Positions 52,613-63,059 are shown, numbered from the stretch's first letter. The stretch is 64,000 nt of DNA from Candidatus Defluviibacterium haderslevense (GCA_016712225.1 JADJRL010000003.1:3733501-3797500); one strand, 5' to 3'. A program made the numbers and translations. Notes: a model not told the origin generated them from the sequence alone.

Positions 52613-55600
52613 ATGCAAAATAGAACTTTATCGGCATTATCTTCCTATATTCACCATAATTTAGTCAAAACAAATTTATACTTCAGTGCTTTTTTTCTAT
52701 ACCTGTTTCTTAAGTGTATTAACATCATTAACAAGTCCAAGTTGTTATATGGCTCCGGAAATCTGTGATAACGCTTTGGATGATGATGGCGATGGATTGA
52801 TAGATTTAATTGATCCCGATTGTAAATGTAAGGGAATTAAAGATACTTTACTGATCCCTTCATCATTAATCCCAAATCCTTCCTTTGAAGAATATGTTTG
52901 TTGCCCGACTGGTTTGGCACAATTGAATTGTTCCAAGAATTGGATTCAAGCTTCTGTTGCTACCTCCGATTATTATAATACCTGTGGCTATAAAGATGAT
53001 CCGCAAAGAGGTAAGCCCCCACAACCATTACCAGCTGGAAATGGATATGTTGGGTTTTTGGATATTAGAGATTATCCCGGTTTTGGGATCTATAAAGAAT
53101 ACATTGGAGCTTGTTTTAATTCGCCCTTGTTACCGGGTGTTGATTATACGCTGACTTTTTGGGTGGGATTTGGAACTAGAGGAAATACTTGGGGGCCCCG
53201 AAGAACATTGAATATGGCAATTTTTGGAACTTCAAATTGCGCAAGTCTACCTTTCGGAGGTATGAATGGACGCCAGTGTCCTACCCAATACCCTGGTTGG
53301 TTTGAAATGACAAGAATAAGTGTTTCCGGCACGAATAAATGGATTAAAACGGTTGTTAAATTAAGACCCAATGTAAAAGTTGAGGCCATTGCACTAGGAC
53401 CAGCTTGTGCCGTTACGGATGGAAATTATTACTATTGGCTAGATGAATTGATCCTTGAAGAGTCTTCAAAATTTGATGCTCTAACTATAGATATAAATGG
53501 AAATCCTTGCAAAGATACGGTTCAATTGGTCACACCTGCATCTGCGGTGAAACGAATTACGTATCAATGGTATAAAGATGGAGTTGCCATTATTGGAGCA
53601 ACCAGTCTAAATTATCAAATTCCAAAAGGGCAGGAGGGTGAATATATGGTTAGAGCTTTTGATGGAAAAGATTGTGAACTCAGTAATCGATATAATTATC
53701 GGGTTGATACTACCATGATGCATATAGATAGTATCATTTGTGAAGGGAGTTCTGTTGCCATTGGTAATCAGCAATTCAATACATCAGGTGTTTATTTGAT
53801 CCCTTTCAAAAATGAAGAAGGATGTGATTCATTAGTTGAATTGAATTTGCAGGTTGTGACTCCTAAATTTGGATTTCTTGATACTTCAATTTGTGAAGGT
53901 CAAACATTGGATCTATTGGGTCAAAGTTTAACTCAATCCGGTATGTATCGGGTGAATCTTGTTTCTACAGAAGGTTGTGACAGTATTTACGAAATCAATT
54001 TATCGGTAATTAAAAATGTAATTCAACAACTCGATACAAGCATTTGTGAAGGACAACAATTAATCATCGGTTCACAAGTATTTGACCAACCGGGTCGCTT
54101 TTCGATTTACAATAAATCATCCAAAGGCTGCGATAGTATATTGAATATTCATTTAATCGTAAATCAAGCGGTTCAACAGGACATGAATATCGGTATTTGT
54201 CAAAGTGATTCGCTCTGGATTCAAGGAAATGCATATTTTAAAGATGGAAATTATCAAATCACTCTTGCTAAATCTGATGGTTGTGATAGTATCATTTACT
54301 TGTCATTGTACCACTATCCTGATTATTTTACCTACATAGATACTGCACTCTGTATTGGAAGTACCTATAACATCGGAAATGAATCTTTTAATACAAGTGG
54401 CAGTTATGTAGTTAATTTATCAACAATAAATGGCTGTGATAGTGTTTATTTTTTAAATCTTAAATTTTATAATGCATCAACTACAATAATTGACACTTCG
54501 ATTTGTGAAGGTGAAATGTTTCAAGTAGAAAAACAAACCTTTTCTCAAACGGGAAAGTATCAGGTTTTACTAACCAATCATCATCGGTGTGATAGTTTGG
54601 TCTTACTGAATCTTAGTGTTTTACCTAAAACAACAAATCAGTTAATTCAACAAATATGTGAAGGTGATGCCTATTTTTTTAATGGAAATAGTTACACCAG
54701 GTCTGGAACTTATTTCGCGAATTTATTGAATAAGAATGGATGCGATAGTCTGATACAATTGGATTTAACGGTTAATAAAACATCGAATACAACATTGGAT
54801 ACGGTCTTGTGTCCTGGAGGAATTTTAATGGTAAATGGTAATCAGTTCAATCAAGCAGGAAATTATCAGTTACAATTAAAAAATAAGTATAATTGTGATT
54901 CAACAGTTCAAATCAAGTTAGATTTTTATAAATCATTACAAGTTCAGGATAGCATACAAGGAATTTTATGTGAAGGAGATAGCACAGGCAAAATCAATCT
55001 AGTTATTAATGGGGGTACTGCGCCATATCGCTATCATTGGAATACTGGATCTATAAATTCTGAATTGAATCAATTGAAAAGCGGGCAATATTCTGTTACC
55101 ATAACAGATGCACATTCATGTGTTATAACTAAACAGTTTAGTCTTGCTTCACCTGAATGTTTTTGCTTTAATATTTTAACAGAGGATGGCATTTGTTCGC
55201 GTGGAACAACGAATATGGTCCAAATAAATAAGCTTAGTGGAGGAAAAGATCCTTTAAATTTCTTTTTAAATGGTGTATCAACTCCTTTGGAATTAAGTAA
55301 ATCCACTGCACTGTCTTCAGGAAAATATTTGTTGGAAATATTCGATGCCAATCTCTGTAAATATTCAAAAGAATTTAATCTAAATAATGTAAATGATGGA
55401 GAAATAATTTATCCATCTGATACCATTTACGCTACTGTTGGAGATTCCATTTTATTGCATTTTGATCAGTTGTCAATAGATACTTCTTCTCAATTTCAAT
55501 GGACTCCAGTATCGGATAATTCATGTAATGTATGTCCTAGTACTAAAATTGTAGCCCAGGCTGGAACAAATGAATATGTGGCACAACTCGTGACAAAAGA

Positions 55601-55934
55601 AGGGTGTATTTATCAATATGCTGTCGTTGTCATTGCCAAACAACATTTCAATGTGCCCAATGTTTTTTCACCAAATGGAGATCAAATCAATGATTATTTT
55701 AATTTAATCAGCGATTCCAGTGTTCGGGTTATTGATGTACTGCAAATTTATGATCGTTGGGGCGGCAGGATTTTTGAGAGTACTCATGGAGAGCCTAATT
55801 CTCAGAATGGTGCCTGGAATGGGTATTCCAAAAACCAGCCGGTTAATCCTGGCGTTTATGTTTATCTCATTAAATTTAAAGACTTATCCGGAAAGGCTTT
55901 TGTTTTATCAGGTGACGTTACTGTGATGAGATAA
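52613..55934 (+). CDS. Large T9SS type B (gliding motility-associated C-terminal) surface protein
   Basis: The main frame is open from a GTG at 52686 (1082 aa), but that start gives a poor signal peptide. An ATG at 52613 in another frame (MQNRTLSALSSYIHHNLVKT, then NLYFSAF) joins it if one T is removed from the T7 run at 52689-52695, making a normal signal. The mature part has a DDDGDGLIDLIDPDC motif, a ~250-residue jellyroll-like domain, an Ig-like segment and eight ~50-residue CEG...GCDS repeats. A SprB-like repeat (INGGTAPYRYHWNTGS) and a type B sorting domain (NVFSPNGDQINDYF, then YDRWG) follow. It is exported by T9SS, probably to the surface. Confidence 0.8.
53718..54935 (+). repeat. Eight tandem ~50-aa coding repeats
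   Basis: Within the T9SS type B gene, eight head-to-tail units average about 152 nt. The protein pattern is D-T-S-I-C-E-G ... G-x-x-F-x-x-S-G-x-Y ... G-C-D-S-[IL]-x-x-L-x-L. Each unit keeps one Cys in CEG (or CQS, CIG, CPG) and one in CDS, suggesting a disulfide per unit. Confidence 0.85.
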
Positions 55935-57332
55935 TTATAAATGTATGACTTCTCCATATGCTGCTGCAGCTGCTTCCATAATAGCTTCTGACATAGTAGG
56001 GTGGGGATGAATGGATTTAATGATCTCATGCCCTGTGGTTTCTAATTTTCGAGCCACCACTACTTCTGCAATCATTTCAGTAACATTCATGCCTATCATA
56101 TGCGCACCAAGAAATGCACCATATTTTTTGTCAAAGATTACTTTTACAAAACCATCTTTTGCTCCTGCGGCGCTGGCTTTTCCTGATGCAGAAAATGGAA
56201 ATTTTCCTATTTTTAATTCATATCCTGCGGCTAATGCAGCGGCTTCTGTATAACCTACAGAAGCTATTTCAGGAGAGCAATAGGTACAACCCGGGATGTT
56301 GTCATAATCAATAGGTTCAGGGTTGTGATTGCATATTGCTTCAACACAAGTTATTCCTTCAGCACTGGCGACATGCGCTAGAGCAGGCCCGGGAACAATA
56401 TCACCAATTGCATAAATACCGGCAACGTTGGTTTTATAATAGGGATCTACTTTAACGAGCCCTTTTTCTAATTGTATACCCAATTCTTCAAGACCTAAAT
56501 TTTCAAGATTTGGTGCAACGCCTGCAGCGGATAAGACCACATCACATTCAACCAGAACTTCCTTACCGTCTTTTCGATCTTTTGCAAATACCTGAATTCC
56601 TGTTTTAGTTTTTTCTATTTTTTCTACGGCTGTATTGCCATATACGGCTATGCCTTTCTTTTTAAATATTTTTGTTAATTCTTTACTGATATCAGCATCT
56701 TCTCTAGGTACCAACCCTTGTTCCATGAATTCTATTAATGTTACTTCTGTGCCCAGGCTTTTATAAAAATAGGCAAATTCAACACCAATAGCGCCCGCAC
56801 CAACTACAACCATGCGCTTAGGTAAATGATCCATACTCATAGCTTTACGATATTCTATAACCTGGACCCCATCTATTGGTAAATTAGGTAATTGTTTAGC
56901 TCTTCCACCAGTGGCTAGGATGATATGATCAGCTGTATAGTTGGTGACTTTTCCTTCTGCATCTGTCACATCAACAGATTTGTTTTTTGTTAATTTTGCT
57001 GATCCCATGATGACCTGAATCTTATTCTTTTTCATTAAGAATTGTATGCCTTTGCTCATGCCATCGGCAACACCTCTACTGCGTTTTATGATCTGGCCAA
57101 AATCAGCTTTAGCATCACCAACTGTGATACCATAATCCCCAGCATGATTGATATATTCAAAAACCTGAGCTGATTTTAATAGTGCCTTGGTAGGAATACA
57201 ACCCCAATTTAAACAGATGCCACCTAAGGATTCCCGTTCGATGATTCCAACTTGTTTACCTAATTGAGCTGCTCGAATGGCCGCAACATAACCTCCAGGA
57301 CCTGAGCCGATTACCAAGATATCAAATTTCAT
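55935..57332 (-). CDS. lpdA: Dihydrolipoyl dehydrogenase
   Basis: A 465-residue flavoprotein disulfide reductase: FAD-binding GSGPGGYVAA at 9-18, redox disulfide C40/C45 in GGICLNWGCIPTKA, NAD fold GAGAIGVEFA, and the C-terminal base HPHPTMSEAI (His-x-x-x-x-x-Glu). It reoxidises lipoyl groups of pyruvate and 2-oxoacid dehydrogenase or glycine cleavage complexes. No E1 or E2 gene is next to it. It has its own -7 box at 57349-57356. Confidence 0.95.
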   Translation of the reverse strand: MKFDILVIGSGPGGYVAAIRAAQLGKQVGIIERESLGGICLNWGCIPTKALLKSAQVFEYINHAGDYGITVGDAKADFGQIIKRSRGVADGMSKGIQFLMKKNKIQVIMGSAKLTKNKSVDVTDAEGKVTNYTADHIILATGGRAKQLPNLPIDGVQVIEYRKAMSMDHLPKRMVVVGAGAIGVEFAYFYKSLGTEVTLIEFMEQGLVPREDADISKELTKIFKKKGIAVYGNTAVEKIEKTKTGIQVFAKDRKDGKEVLVECDVVLSAAGVAPNLENLGLEELGIQLEKGLVKVDPYYKTNVAGIYAIGDIVPGPALAHVASAEGITCVEAICNHNPEPIDYDNIPGCTYCSPEIASVGYTEAAALAAGYELKIGKFPFSASGKASAAGAKDGFVKVIFDKKYGAFLGAHMIGMNVTEMIAEVVVARKLETTGHEIIKSIHPHPTMSEAIMEAAAAAYGEVIHL

Positions 57333-57348
57333 ATGTACAGATTTTGTG

Positions 57349-57356
57349 CAAAGATA
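57349..57356 (-). promoter_or_regulatory. -7 element (TATCTTTG) of lpdA
   Basis: The minus strand reads TATCTTTG, 16 nt upstream of the start at 57332. Confidence 0.55.
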
Positions 57357-57494
57357 ATCAACCGCTTGTTGATTTGAAATATTTTAAAATGTTATGGTCT
57401 TTTTTAGGGTTTAAATGGATGAATTGAATGTGTTATAATGCAAGGGAAAGCCTAAGGGATTTAATACATGGAAGCCTGAATCAAACAAAACTGA

Positions 57495-57520
57495 ATCAAC
57501 TTCAAGATACTTAAGTTGAT
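57495..57520. other. Inverted repeat in the leader of the 57540 gene
   Basis: ATCAACTT (57495-57502) and AAGTTGAT (57513-57520) form an 8-bp stem with a 10-nt loop, 19 nt before the ATG at 57540. It could be a leader hairpin or operator. The nearby CTGAATCAA direct repeat may be related. Confidence 0.3.
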
Positions 57521-57539
57521 ATTTTGTCGTTTATTAGGC

Positions 57540-58058
57540 ATGAAATTCTTCTTGGTTTTGTTAATTGGTCTTTGGAGTAGTTTTGAGTGGTATATTATCG
57601 AAGATAAGACTGCACATTTTACAGTGGCCATTCCCAATAAGCCTTTGTTCAAGTTTGACAGTGCCATGACGGATATAGGCCAAATCAAAATTAAATCTTA
57701 TACCTACAGTCAAGGGGAAGGAGCGCATTCACAAATTTTTATTGTAAATCACACAGAATACCCATCAGAATTTAATTTCGATGATGCGGCTGATTCTACT
57801 GGTTTATATATTAGCCAAACCATTCAGGATCAGATCTTATCACAATTGCAAGGAACACTCATGTATAGTTCTGAGACTTCATTCTCGAACATTTCTTCAA
57901 AGCTTTTTTTATTGAGGTATGGCGAAGATAGTTCTATAGTTAAGATGGCGGTGATTCCATTTCGAAATCATTTGGTTACACTGCAATATTTTTCTTCTTA
58001 TCAAGATCGGTTAAGCCAGGATGCAGATAAATATTTTAAGTCTTTTCGATCTCAATAG
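57540..58058 (+). CDS. Small exported protein of unknown function
   Basis: The frame opens at TTG 57516, but the ATG at 57540 (MKFFLVLLIGLWSSFEWYII) gives a clean signal or anchor and 172 residues. The mature part is a single mixed alpha/beta domain with no family I can name (HFTVAIPNKPLFKFDSAMTD ... LRYGEDSSIVKMAVIPFRNH). No cysteines or obvious active site are seen. It resembles small Bacteroidota periplasmic proteins with a PsbP/ApbE-unlike fold. Its 3' end overlaps the convergent thioesterase gene by 23 nt. Confidence 0.6.
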   Translation: MKFFLVLLIGLWSSFEWYIIEDKTAHFTVAIPNKPLFKFDSAMTDIGQIKIKSYTYSQGEGAHSQIFIVNHTEYPSEFNFDDAADSTGLYISQTIQDQILSQLQGTLMYSSETSFSNISSKLFLLRYGEDSSIVKMAVIPFRNHLVTLQYFSSYQDRLSQDADKYFKSFRSQ

Positions 58059-58533
58059 TTTTTTTATTACGTAAAGAAAGAGATCGTTTTGCGAAATCGG
58101 TTTCCTCAATTTCTAAGTGTATATCTTTCAATTGTTCCATCATTTTAGCATCGTGAGGACTTACTTTTTTTAGTTTTAGGTCAATGTGCAAAAACGTGGT
58201 CCACATGAGTGCTTTAAGTTGTTCCATGTTGTCATCCCACATCTGATATTCATTGATGATCGATTTTTCATCATAGTACACCATGGCCGATTTGATTCTT
58301 ACATATTCATTGCGTTTGGCTTCCTTGTAATAAGCTATCTGATGTGCAGCAACGACCCAAGCACGTCCATGCTGAATGGCATAATCTTCAAGATTTAAGC
58401 TGTAGTATTCCATAATATGGTCCTCCCGAGCTTCCAACATATACTCCAGAAATCGGGTATTGTATAAATGTCCCAATGGGTCACAGTCTTTAAAACGAAC
58501 TCTAATTCTGCTTTCTGGATGGTTATGGATCAT
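58036..58533 (-). CDS. Acyl-CoA thioesterase (4HBT hotdog fold)
   Basis: A 165-residue hotdog-fold thioesterase with the 4HBT motif FKDCDPLGHLYN, where D18 is the likely catalytic aspartate, followed by the central helix (RFLEYMLEAREDHI). It hydrolyses acyl-CoA thioesters; chain preference is unknown. It has a somewhat longer C-terminus than the ~140-residue YbgC type. It stands between a convergent exported protein gene and a minus-strand gene upstream. Confidence 0.82.
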   Translation of the reverse strand: MIHNHPESRIRVRFKDCDPLGHLYNTRFLEYMLEAREDHIMEYYSLNLEDYAIQHGRAWVVAAHQIAYYKEAKRNEYVRIKSAMVYYDEKSIINEYQMWDDNMEQLKALMWTTFLHIDLKLKKVSPHDAKMMEQLKDIHLEIEETDFAKRSLSLRNKKTIEIEKT

Positions 58534-58662
58534 AATACAAGTTTAAATATTACGGAGTATTTACTCTAAAGACATTTAAAAATTCAAATTGTTTTATTTT
58601 GGAACTTTGAGTTAGTGTTTTGGCATCGATTTCAGCAAGAATTTTTACTAACTATTACTAAC

Positions 58663-60123
58663 TTAATTCTTAACTTTTTCAGGTTTAGCTATTGCAATTA
58701 ATTCATCCACTTTTTCCAATAACCAATTTTTTCCATAGGATGAATCGGCTTTAATATCTTCTTTAAGTTTTAGCAATTTTATCTTAGAATATTGTGAAGA
58801 TTCAACTAACTTCTTAGTGTATTTAATTAAATTGAGATACCGTATTTTATTCGATTGTGAGACATTTTTGTTTCTGGTTAAATAGTTTTTAAAACTTTCA
58901 AAAAATGAACTTAAGACCATGAATTCATCTAGTTCATAATATGTGGATAATATTAGTACTTTTGCATCTAAACTAAAATAGATCTCATCATATTCGAGTT
59001 TATTCAATAATGAAATTGTCTTTCCAAATTCCTTTTTAGAAAAGAACACCATTGCAAGTCCAAAATTTACAGCATTTTGTTGATATAATTTATTTATTTT
59101 ATCGCCGTATTGGTTAATAAAATTTTGTGTCCAGTTATATTCATTTAGTCTTAATGCAGTTGAAATAATATTTTTAAAAGTCCAAGGAGTTATCTCATCG
59201 TTAACAATTATTATTTCAGAATCAATTGATTTTTGATATAATTCAAATAGCTCTTTTAAGTAGGTTGAATCTTTCTTATTTATTCGTTGAATTGAATAAT
59301 TTATAGCATTATCCATAATATCTTTAGCCTCATCTAAAGGAAATAAATCAATGTATTTCTCAATCAAATGCTTAAGTTCAAAATAGTGATTTTCATTTTC
59401 AGAATCGATTAAAGTATCTTGAATTTTAAGATAGATAGCAATGGGAGGGATATCAATGAATTCTGCAGATCGCGCTATTTGGATAATTTCTTGGATGAAG
59501 AGCAAATTTTTATCAAGTGCAATTATCTTATTCCAACTAAGCAAAGAGCAATAATATTTAAGCTTTTCGGAAATGTAAAAATAATCCAGATTGGATACGA
59601 TTTTCTCCAGATTAATTTTCTCAATGTTTTTTTTACTCGCTCTGTTTAACTCAACATTTTCTAATTTATACAGGTTTTTTTCGATTTCATAGAGATAGTA
59701 ATAATATGAGGCCGGTTTAAAAAATTGTCTTTTAGAAAGATTTCTCGCGCTATTAGTTGCGCTGGTATACATGCGTTCAATTTGTTTGTGGTGGATAGCT
59801 TGAAGTAGATAATTTGCTTTATGTAAAGGATTGTTATCGTATACTTGTTGAGCTAAAAAAGACTCACAAAGATCCATCAATTCAGAGCATAGTTTTCGAA
59901 ATCGATCACCATGGTAGGGTGTTTGAGGATAGATCTGATTCCAAATACCGGTTGTTGTCAACTCAGTGGAAGAGTTGTTTCTAAAATGTTGTTCCAATTG
60001 GTAATAGATGGTTAGGAGTATTTCATTTCGGTTAAAATATGGAGATTCCAAATATTTAGAAAGTCGATTGAGCTCCGTTTTAGTTAAACCGCTAAGAAAA
60101 TGATATACTTTGGTATCTTTCAT
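58663..60123 (-). CDS. Large cytoplasmic helical protein, unknown (Bacteroidota)
   Basis: A 486-residue protein without signal or membrane helix. The N-terminus (FLSGLTKTELNRLSKYLESP, then YFNRNE) matches a pattern I know from uncharacterised Bacteroidota proteins. The rest is almost entirely helix pairs (NYLLQAIHHKQIERMYTSAT; ILSTYYELDEFMVLSSFFES), suggesting TPR-like solenoid repeats. No enzyme motif was seen. The -7 box is at 60143-60150. Confidence 0.6.
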   Translation of the reverse strand: MKDTKVYHFLSGLTKTELNRLSKYLESPYFNRNEILLTIYYQLEQHFRNNSSTELTTTGIWNQIYPQTPYHGDRFRKLCSELMDLCESFLAQQVYDNNPLHKANYLLQAIHHKQIERMYTSATNSARNLSKRQFFKPASYYYYLYEIEKNLYKLENVELNRASKKNIEKINLEKIVSNLDYFYISEKLKYYCSLLSWNKIIALDKNLLFIQEIIQIARSAEFIDIPPIAIYLKIQDTLIDSENENHYFELKHLIEKYIDLFPLDEAKDIMDNAINYSIQRINKKDSTYLKELFELYQKSIDSEIIIVNDEITPWTFKNIISTALRLNEYNWTQNFINQYGDKINKLYQQNAVNFGLAMVFFSKKEFGKTISLLNKLEYDEIYFSLDAKVLILSTYYELDEFMVLSSFFESFKNYLTRNKNVSQSNKIRYLNLIKYTKKLVESSQYSKIKLLKLKEDIKADSSYGKNWLLEKVDELIAIAKPEKVKN

Positions 60124-60142
60124 TTGATGTCATTGAAACCTA

Positions 60143-60150
60143 CAAATGTA
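60143..60150 (-). promoter_or_regulatory. -7 element (TACATTTG) of the 58663-60123 gene
   Basis: The minus strand reads TACATTTG, 19 nt upstream of the start at 60123. Confidence 0.55.
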
Positions 60151-60307
60151 GGAAGTTAGGATCAAATGTGTGTTGAAATGTTGTTTTATTCCTTGTTTTA
60201 TTCAAAAAGTGTTGATTATAGACGTTTTAGATAATAGGTTTAGTTAATATACGAAACATATAAAGGCATTTTAGGTGTCAACTAGAATTTGGACAAACAA
60301 AAACTCA

Positions 60308-60317
60308 GGGTTTACCC
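60308..60317. promoter_or_regulatory. GGGTTTACCC element upstream of a T9SS gene
   Basis: GGGT-TT-ACCC followed by CCATTTTTA. The same GGG(T)..ACCCATTTTTA arrangement recurs at 63871-63882. It sits about 150 nt upstream of the T9SS gene start and is a possible regulator-binding site. Confidence 0.35.
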
Positions 60318-60464
60318 CCATTTTTAATGATATTATAAATATACGTAATATATATACTATTTATTATAAATACTTTACATAACATATTGAAAATAGTTGT
60401 TATATTAAATAAAAAAATATGAATATATATTTCTCAAATACGTTTTGTTGTTCTAAATTTGCAC

Positions 60465-62972
60465 ATGTTAAACAATGGAATTTTGAGAATATTGTCTTTC
60501 CTCGTTTGCTGTTTTTGTATTGCTTTGGGCTATGATGTTCAAGGGCAGGGGATTTACGAAAGTGTCAAAATTCTGAAGGACGCCACTGTTACTAAAAGGG
60601 TCGATCCTTGCTATTTTCCTACAGTTATCGATTCTGCTTCACATGGAACCTTAACTTTTACTAAAATAGGATCCTCCAAATACGATATTTTATATACTCC
60701 TGATAATGGATTTCTTGGAAATGATACGGTTGTTGTGGAATACAAAACGGCTTCTGATGTTTCCGGATTGATCAAATATAAGTCGTATGTATACACGATG
60801 GCTAATTCCTATCTTGAGCCGGTTAACGATTTTATTAGTATTTACAAAGATCAAACGAATCAGACCATTAATCCCCTGTTAAATGATTATACTTCAGTTA
60901 CTGGTCCTAATCCTATTCATCTAAGTGGTGAGTGTGCTTTAGTGAATTCCTTAATCAATGTATCGAAGTTGAATGATTCCATTATACAGTTTAGTGCTAA
61001 ACCGGGTTATGATGGACCGGCTAGTATTCAATACAAAGTATGTGATAGTTTTGGATTGTGTCAGACCGCAAGTATAAAAGTGTACATAGTTGATACTACG
61101 AATATTCCCAATTCGGATACTATTAATATAGGAACACCTGAGGATGTATCTGTTCAGATTACCCTCCCGTATTCAGGATTCACCATCTCCAATAATGCGG
61201 ATCATGGTTATGTAGAAATTGAAGCAGCTTCAGTGGTCTATAAGCCTTTCAGCAATTATAACGGTAAAGATACGTTTCTCTTGAGCCTGAATGGGATGAC
61301 CCGATTGGTATGTATGAGTGTTTATGCCCAAGCAGAACCCAATTCTATCATAGTTCCGGATGTATTTTTTACACCAGTCAATAAAGAGATTACTTTCAAT
61401 GTGTCCTTGAATGATGTTCAAAGTATCGTTGAGAAGTATAATATATTACTTGATTTAGGACCTAATAAGGGTACTTTGGTGAAGTTGGATAATCATGGTT
61501 TGTTTAAATTTACACCTGAAAATAATTATTCCGGCGAGCAGTCTTTTACTTATAAGGTATGTCCACAAGGTATCTGTGAGAAAGCAAAAGTGACCCTTTT
61601 TATAGGTGATCAACAACCGAGGGATTTGGACTATAAATTTGCTACCCCAAAAAATACCCCTTTGGTTTTAAGTTATGCCGTGCCGGTCGATGTGTATAAT
61701 TTCTCGGCTTCCAGTGATTCTGTTAAATTTTATCCAGGATGGGATACGGTGCACGTCAAGTATAACAACTCTTGTACGCAAGATGTTATAGGCTTTAATC
61801 AACTGATATTTTATCCCAAATACAATACGACGTATCTAGATACTTTTGAAGTCAATTACTGTATTGCCGGGAGCAATAGATGTTTCACTTTGAAATGTGA
61901 AGTGGATGTGTTTTATGAGACTAAAAATTGTGACAAACAGTGTGTTGGCGATTGTGTTTGGCCAGGAGACGTGGATTATGATGGGATAGTTGATATGAAA
62001 GATATGCTTCATGTTGCTTACCAAATTGGTAAAACCGGACCATCTAGAACTTACCAGAATAGTGATTTTCGTTCCCACAAAGCCAATAACTGGTCTGAAC
62101 AATTATCTGGCAGATCGGTAAATCTTAAGAATGCTGATACCAATGGAGATAGCACCATCAGTTCCGCTGATACTTTAGCCATATCAGAAAATTATCATCA
62201 AACCCATTCCCTAGTACCTCAAGGGGTCTACTCCAGAGGAGATTTTCCTTTTAATTTAGAAGTGTTAACCCCTGAAGCAGAATCAGGTGATGTCGCCATG
62301 ATTGAAGTGCAATTAGGAGATAGCCAATATCCTGTCATCAACTTAAGTGGATATACCTACAATCTGGATTATAACACGAATGCAGTGGTTGAAGGTACTT
62401 TGGGTATAGATTTTTACGAACGTGGATGGTTTGCGAATAATGCCGCTACCTTGAATATGTATAAAATTCCTTGGGTTGGACGTTTGGAATCAGGCTTTGC
62501 CCGGGCCAATGCCCTTAAAGCTAGTGGACAAGGTGGAACTGAAGTAATTGTATTTGTAATTGAAGATAATCTTGATATTTTTAGAGATGATGATGGCATC
62601 TATGAAGTTCCGTTCTACTTTAAGAATATAGTGATTCAGAATGGCGCAGGAGAGATGCAGCAACTTGAAGACAAGACTGCAATTATTAAGTTGAAGAGAG
62701 CCCATAAAAATCAAAAGCCGGTGCTCGATGCATCTAAATTATTGGTGTATCCGAATCCAACTTCAGATATGATTAATTTACACCTTAATGGTAGGAATTC
62801 TCTCGTGAGTTACAGTATTCTGTCTATGGACGGCAGATTAATCCAATCGAATAAAAATATCGATCCTAAGCATAATATGATTTCTCTGGAAGGTTTGAAT
62901 AACGGACTTTATCTCATTAAGGCCGAAACCATACTAGGACCTATTACGAAGAAGATCGAAATCATGAAATAA
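60465..62972 (+). CDS. Multidomain T9SS type A surface protein with dockerin-like module
   Basis: The ATG at 60465 gives 835 residues with a signal peptide (LRILSFLVCCFCIALGYDVQ). Residues ~25-480 contain cadherin/Ig-like repeats (NDFISIYKDQTNQTINPLLN; PGYDGPASIQYKVCDSFGLC; ENNYSGEQSFTYKVCPQGIC). Residues ~500-585 resemble a type I dockerin, with two calcium-loop motifs (DVDYDGIVDMKDM, DTNGDSTISSADT). Residues ~605-745 look like a cohesin-type beta-sandwich (VAMIEVQLGDSQYPVINLSG). Residues ~757-835 are a type A T9SS sorting domain (LLVYPNPTSDMINLHL ... NGLYLIKAET). It is probably displayed on the surface through the PorT-containing T9SS. Confidence 0.82.
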   Translation: MLNNGILRILSFLVCCFCIALGYDVQGQGIYESVKILKDATVTKRVDPCYFPTVIDSASHGTLTFTKIGSSKYDILYTPDNGFLGNDTVVVEYKTASDVSGLIKYKSYVYTMANSYLEPVNDFISIYKDQTNQTINPLLNDYTSVTGPNPIHLSGECALVNSLINVSKLNDSIIQFSAKPGYDGPASIQYKVCDSFGLCQTASIKVYIVDTTNIPNSDTINIGTPEDVSVQITLPYSGFTISNNADHGYVEIEAASVVYKPFSNYNGKDTFLLSLNGMTRLVCMSVYAQAEPNSIIVPDVFFTPVNKEITFNVSLNDVQSIVEKYNILLDLGPNKGTLVKLDNHGLFKFTPENNYSGEQSFTYKVCPQGICEKAKVTLFIGDQQPRDLDYKFATPKNTPLVLSYAVPVDVYNFSASSDSVKFYPGWDTVHVKYNNSCTQDVIGFNQLIFYPKYNTTYLDTFEVNYCIAGSNRCFTLKCEVDVFYETKNCDKQCVGDCVWPGDVDYDGIVDMKDMLHVAYQIGKTGPSRTYQNSDFRSHKANNWSEQLSGRSVNLKNADTNGDSTISSADTLAISENYHQTHSLVPQGVYSRGDFPFNLEVLTPEAESGDVAMIEVQLGDSQYPVINLSGYTYNLDYNTNAVVEGTLGIDFYERGWFANNAATLNMYKIPWVGRLESGFARANALKASGQGGTEVIVFVIEDNLDIFRDDDGIYEVPFYFKNIVIQNGAGEMQQLEDKTAIIKLKRAHKNQKPVLDASKLLVYPNPTSDMINLHLNGRNSLVSYSILSMDGRLIQSNKNIDPKHNMISLEGLNNGLYLIKAETILGPITKKIEIMK

Positions 62973-63019
62973 TCCCTGTTTTTTATATATAACCAGTTTT
63001 ATTCTGATTATTGTTAGAT

Positions 63020-63052
63020 AAATGAGCCGCCACAAAGCGGCTTATTTATTTT
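63020..63052 (+). terminator. Rho-independent terminator of the T9SS type A gene
   Basis: AATGAGCCGC and GCGGCTTATT pair (one G-T) around CACAAA, followed by TATTTTTA. The stem is GC-rich in its centre and lies 50 nt after the stop codon. Confidence 0.75.
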
Positions 63053-63059
63053 TACCTTG

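Larger units (their letters stand above)
60124..60464. other. Divergent AT-rich intergenic region
   Basis: It holds the -7 box of the minus-strand gene (60143-60150) and the GGGTTTACCC element (60308-60317). An AT-rich run with repeated ATTATAAATA-type words occupies about 60330-60400, and a TAAATTTG motif lies just before the next gene. No coding frame. Confidence 0.6.

Noticed and set aside
52394..52618. 74-codon minus-strand ORF across the DUF486 gene
   Set aside because: Mostly overlaps the DUF486 gene in another frame; the remainder is AT-rich intergenic sequence.
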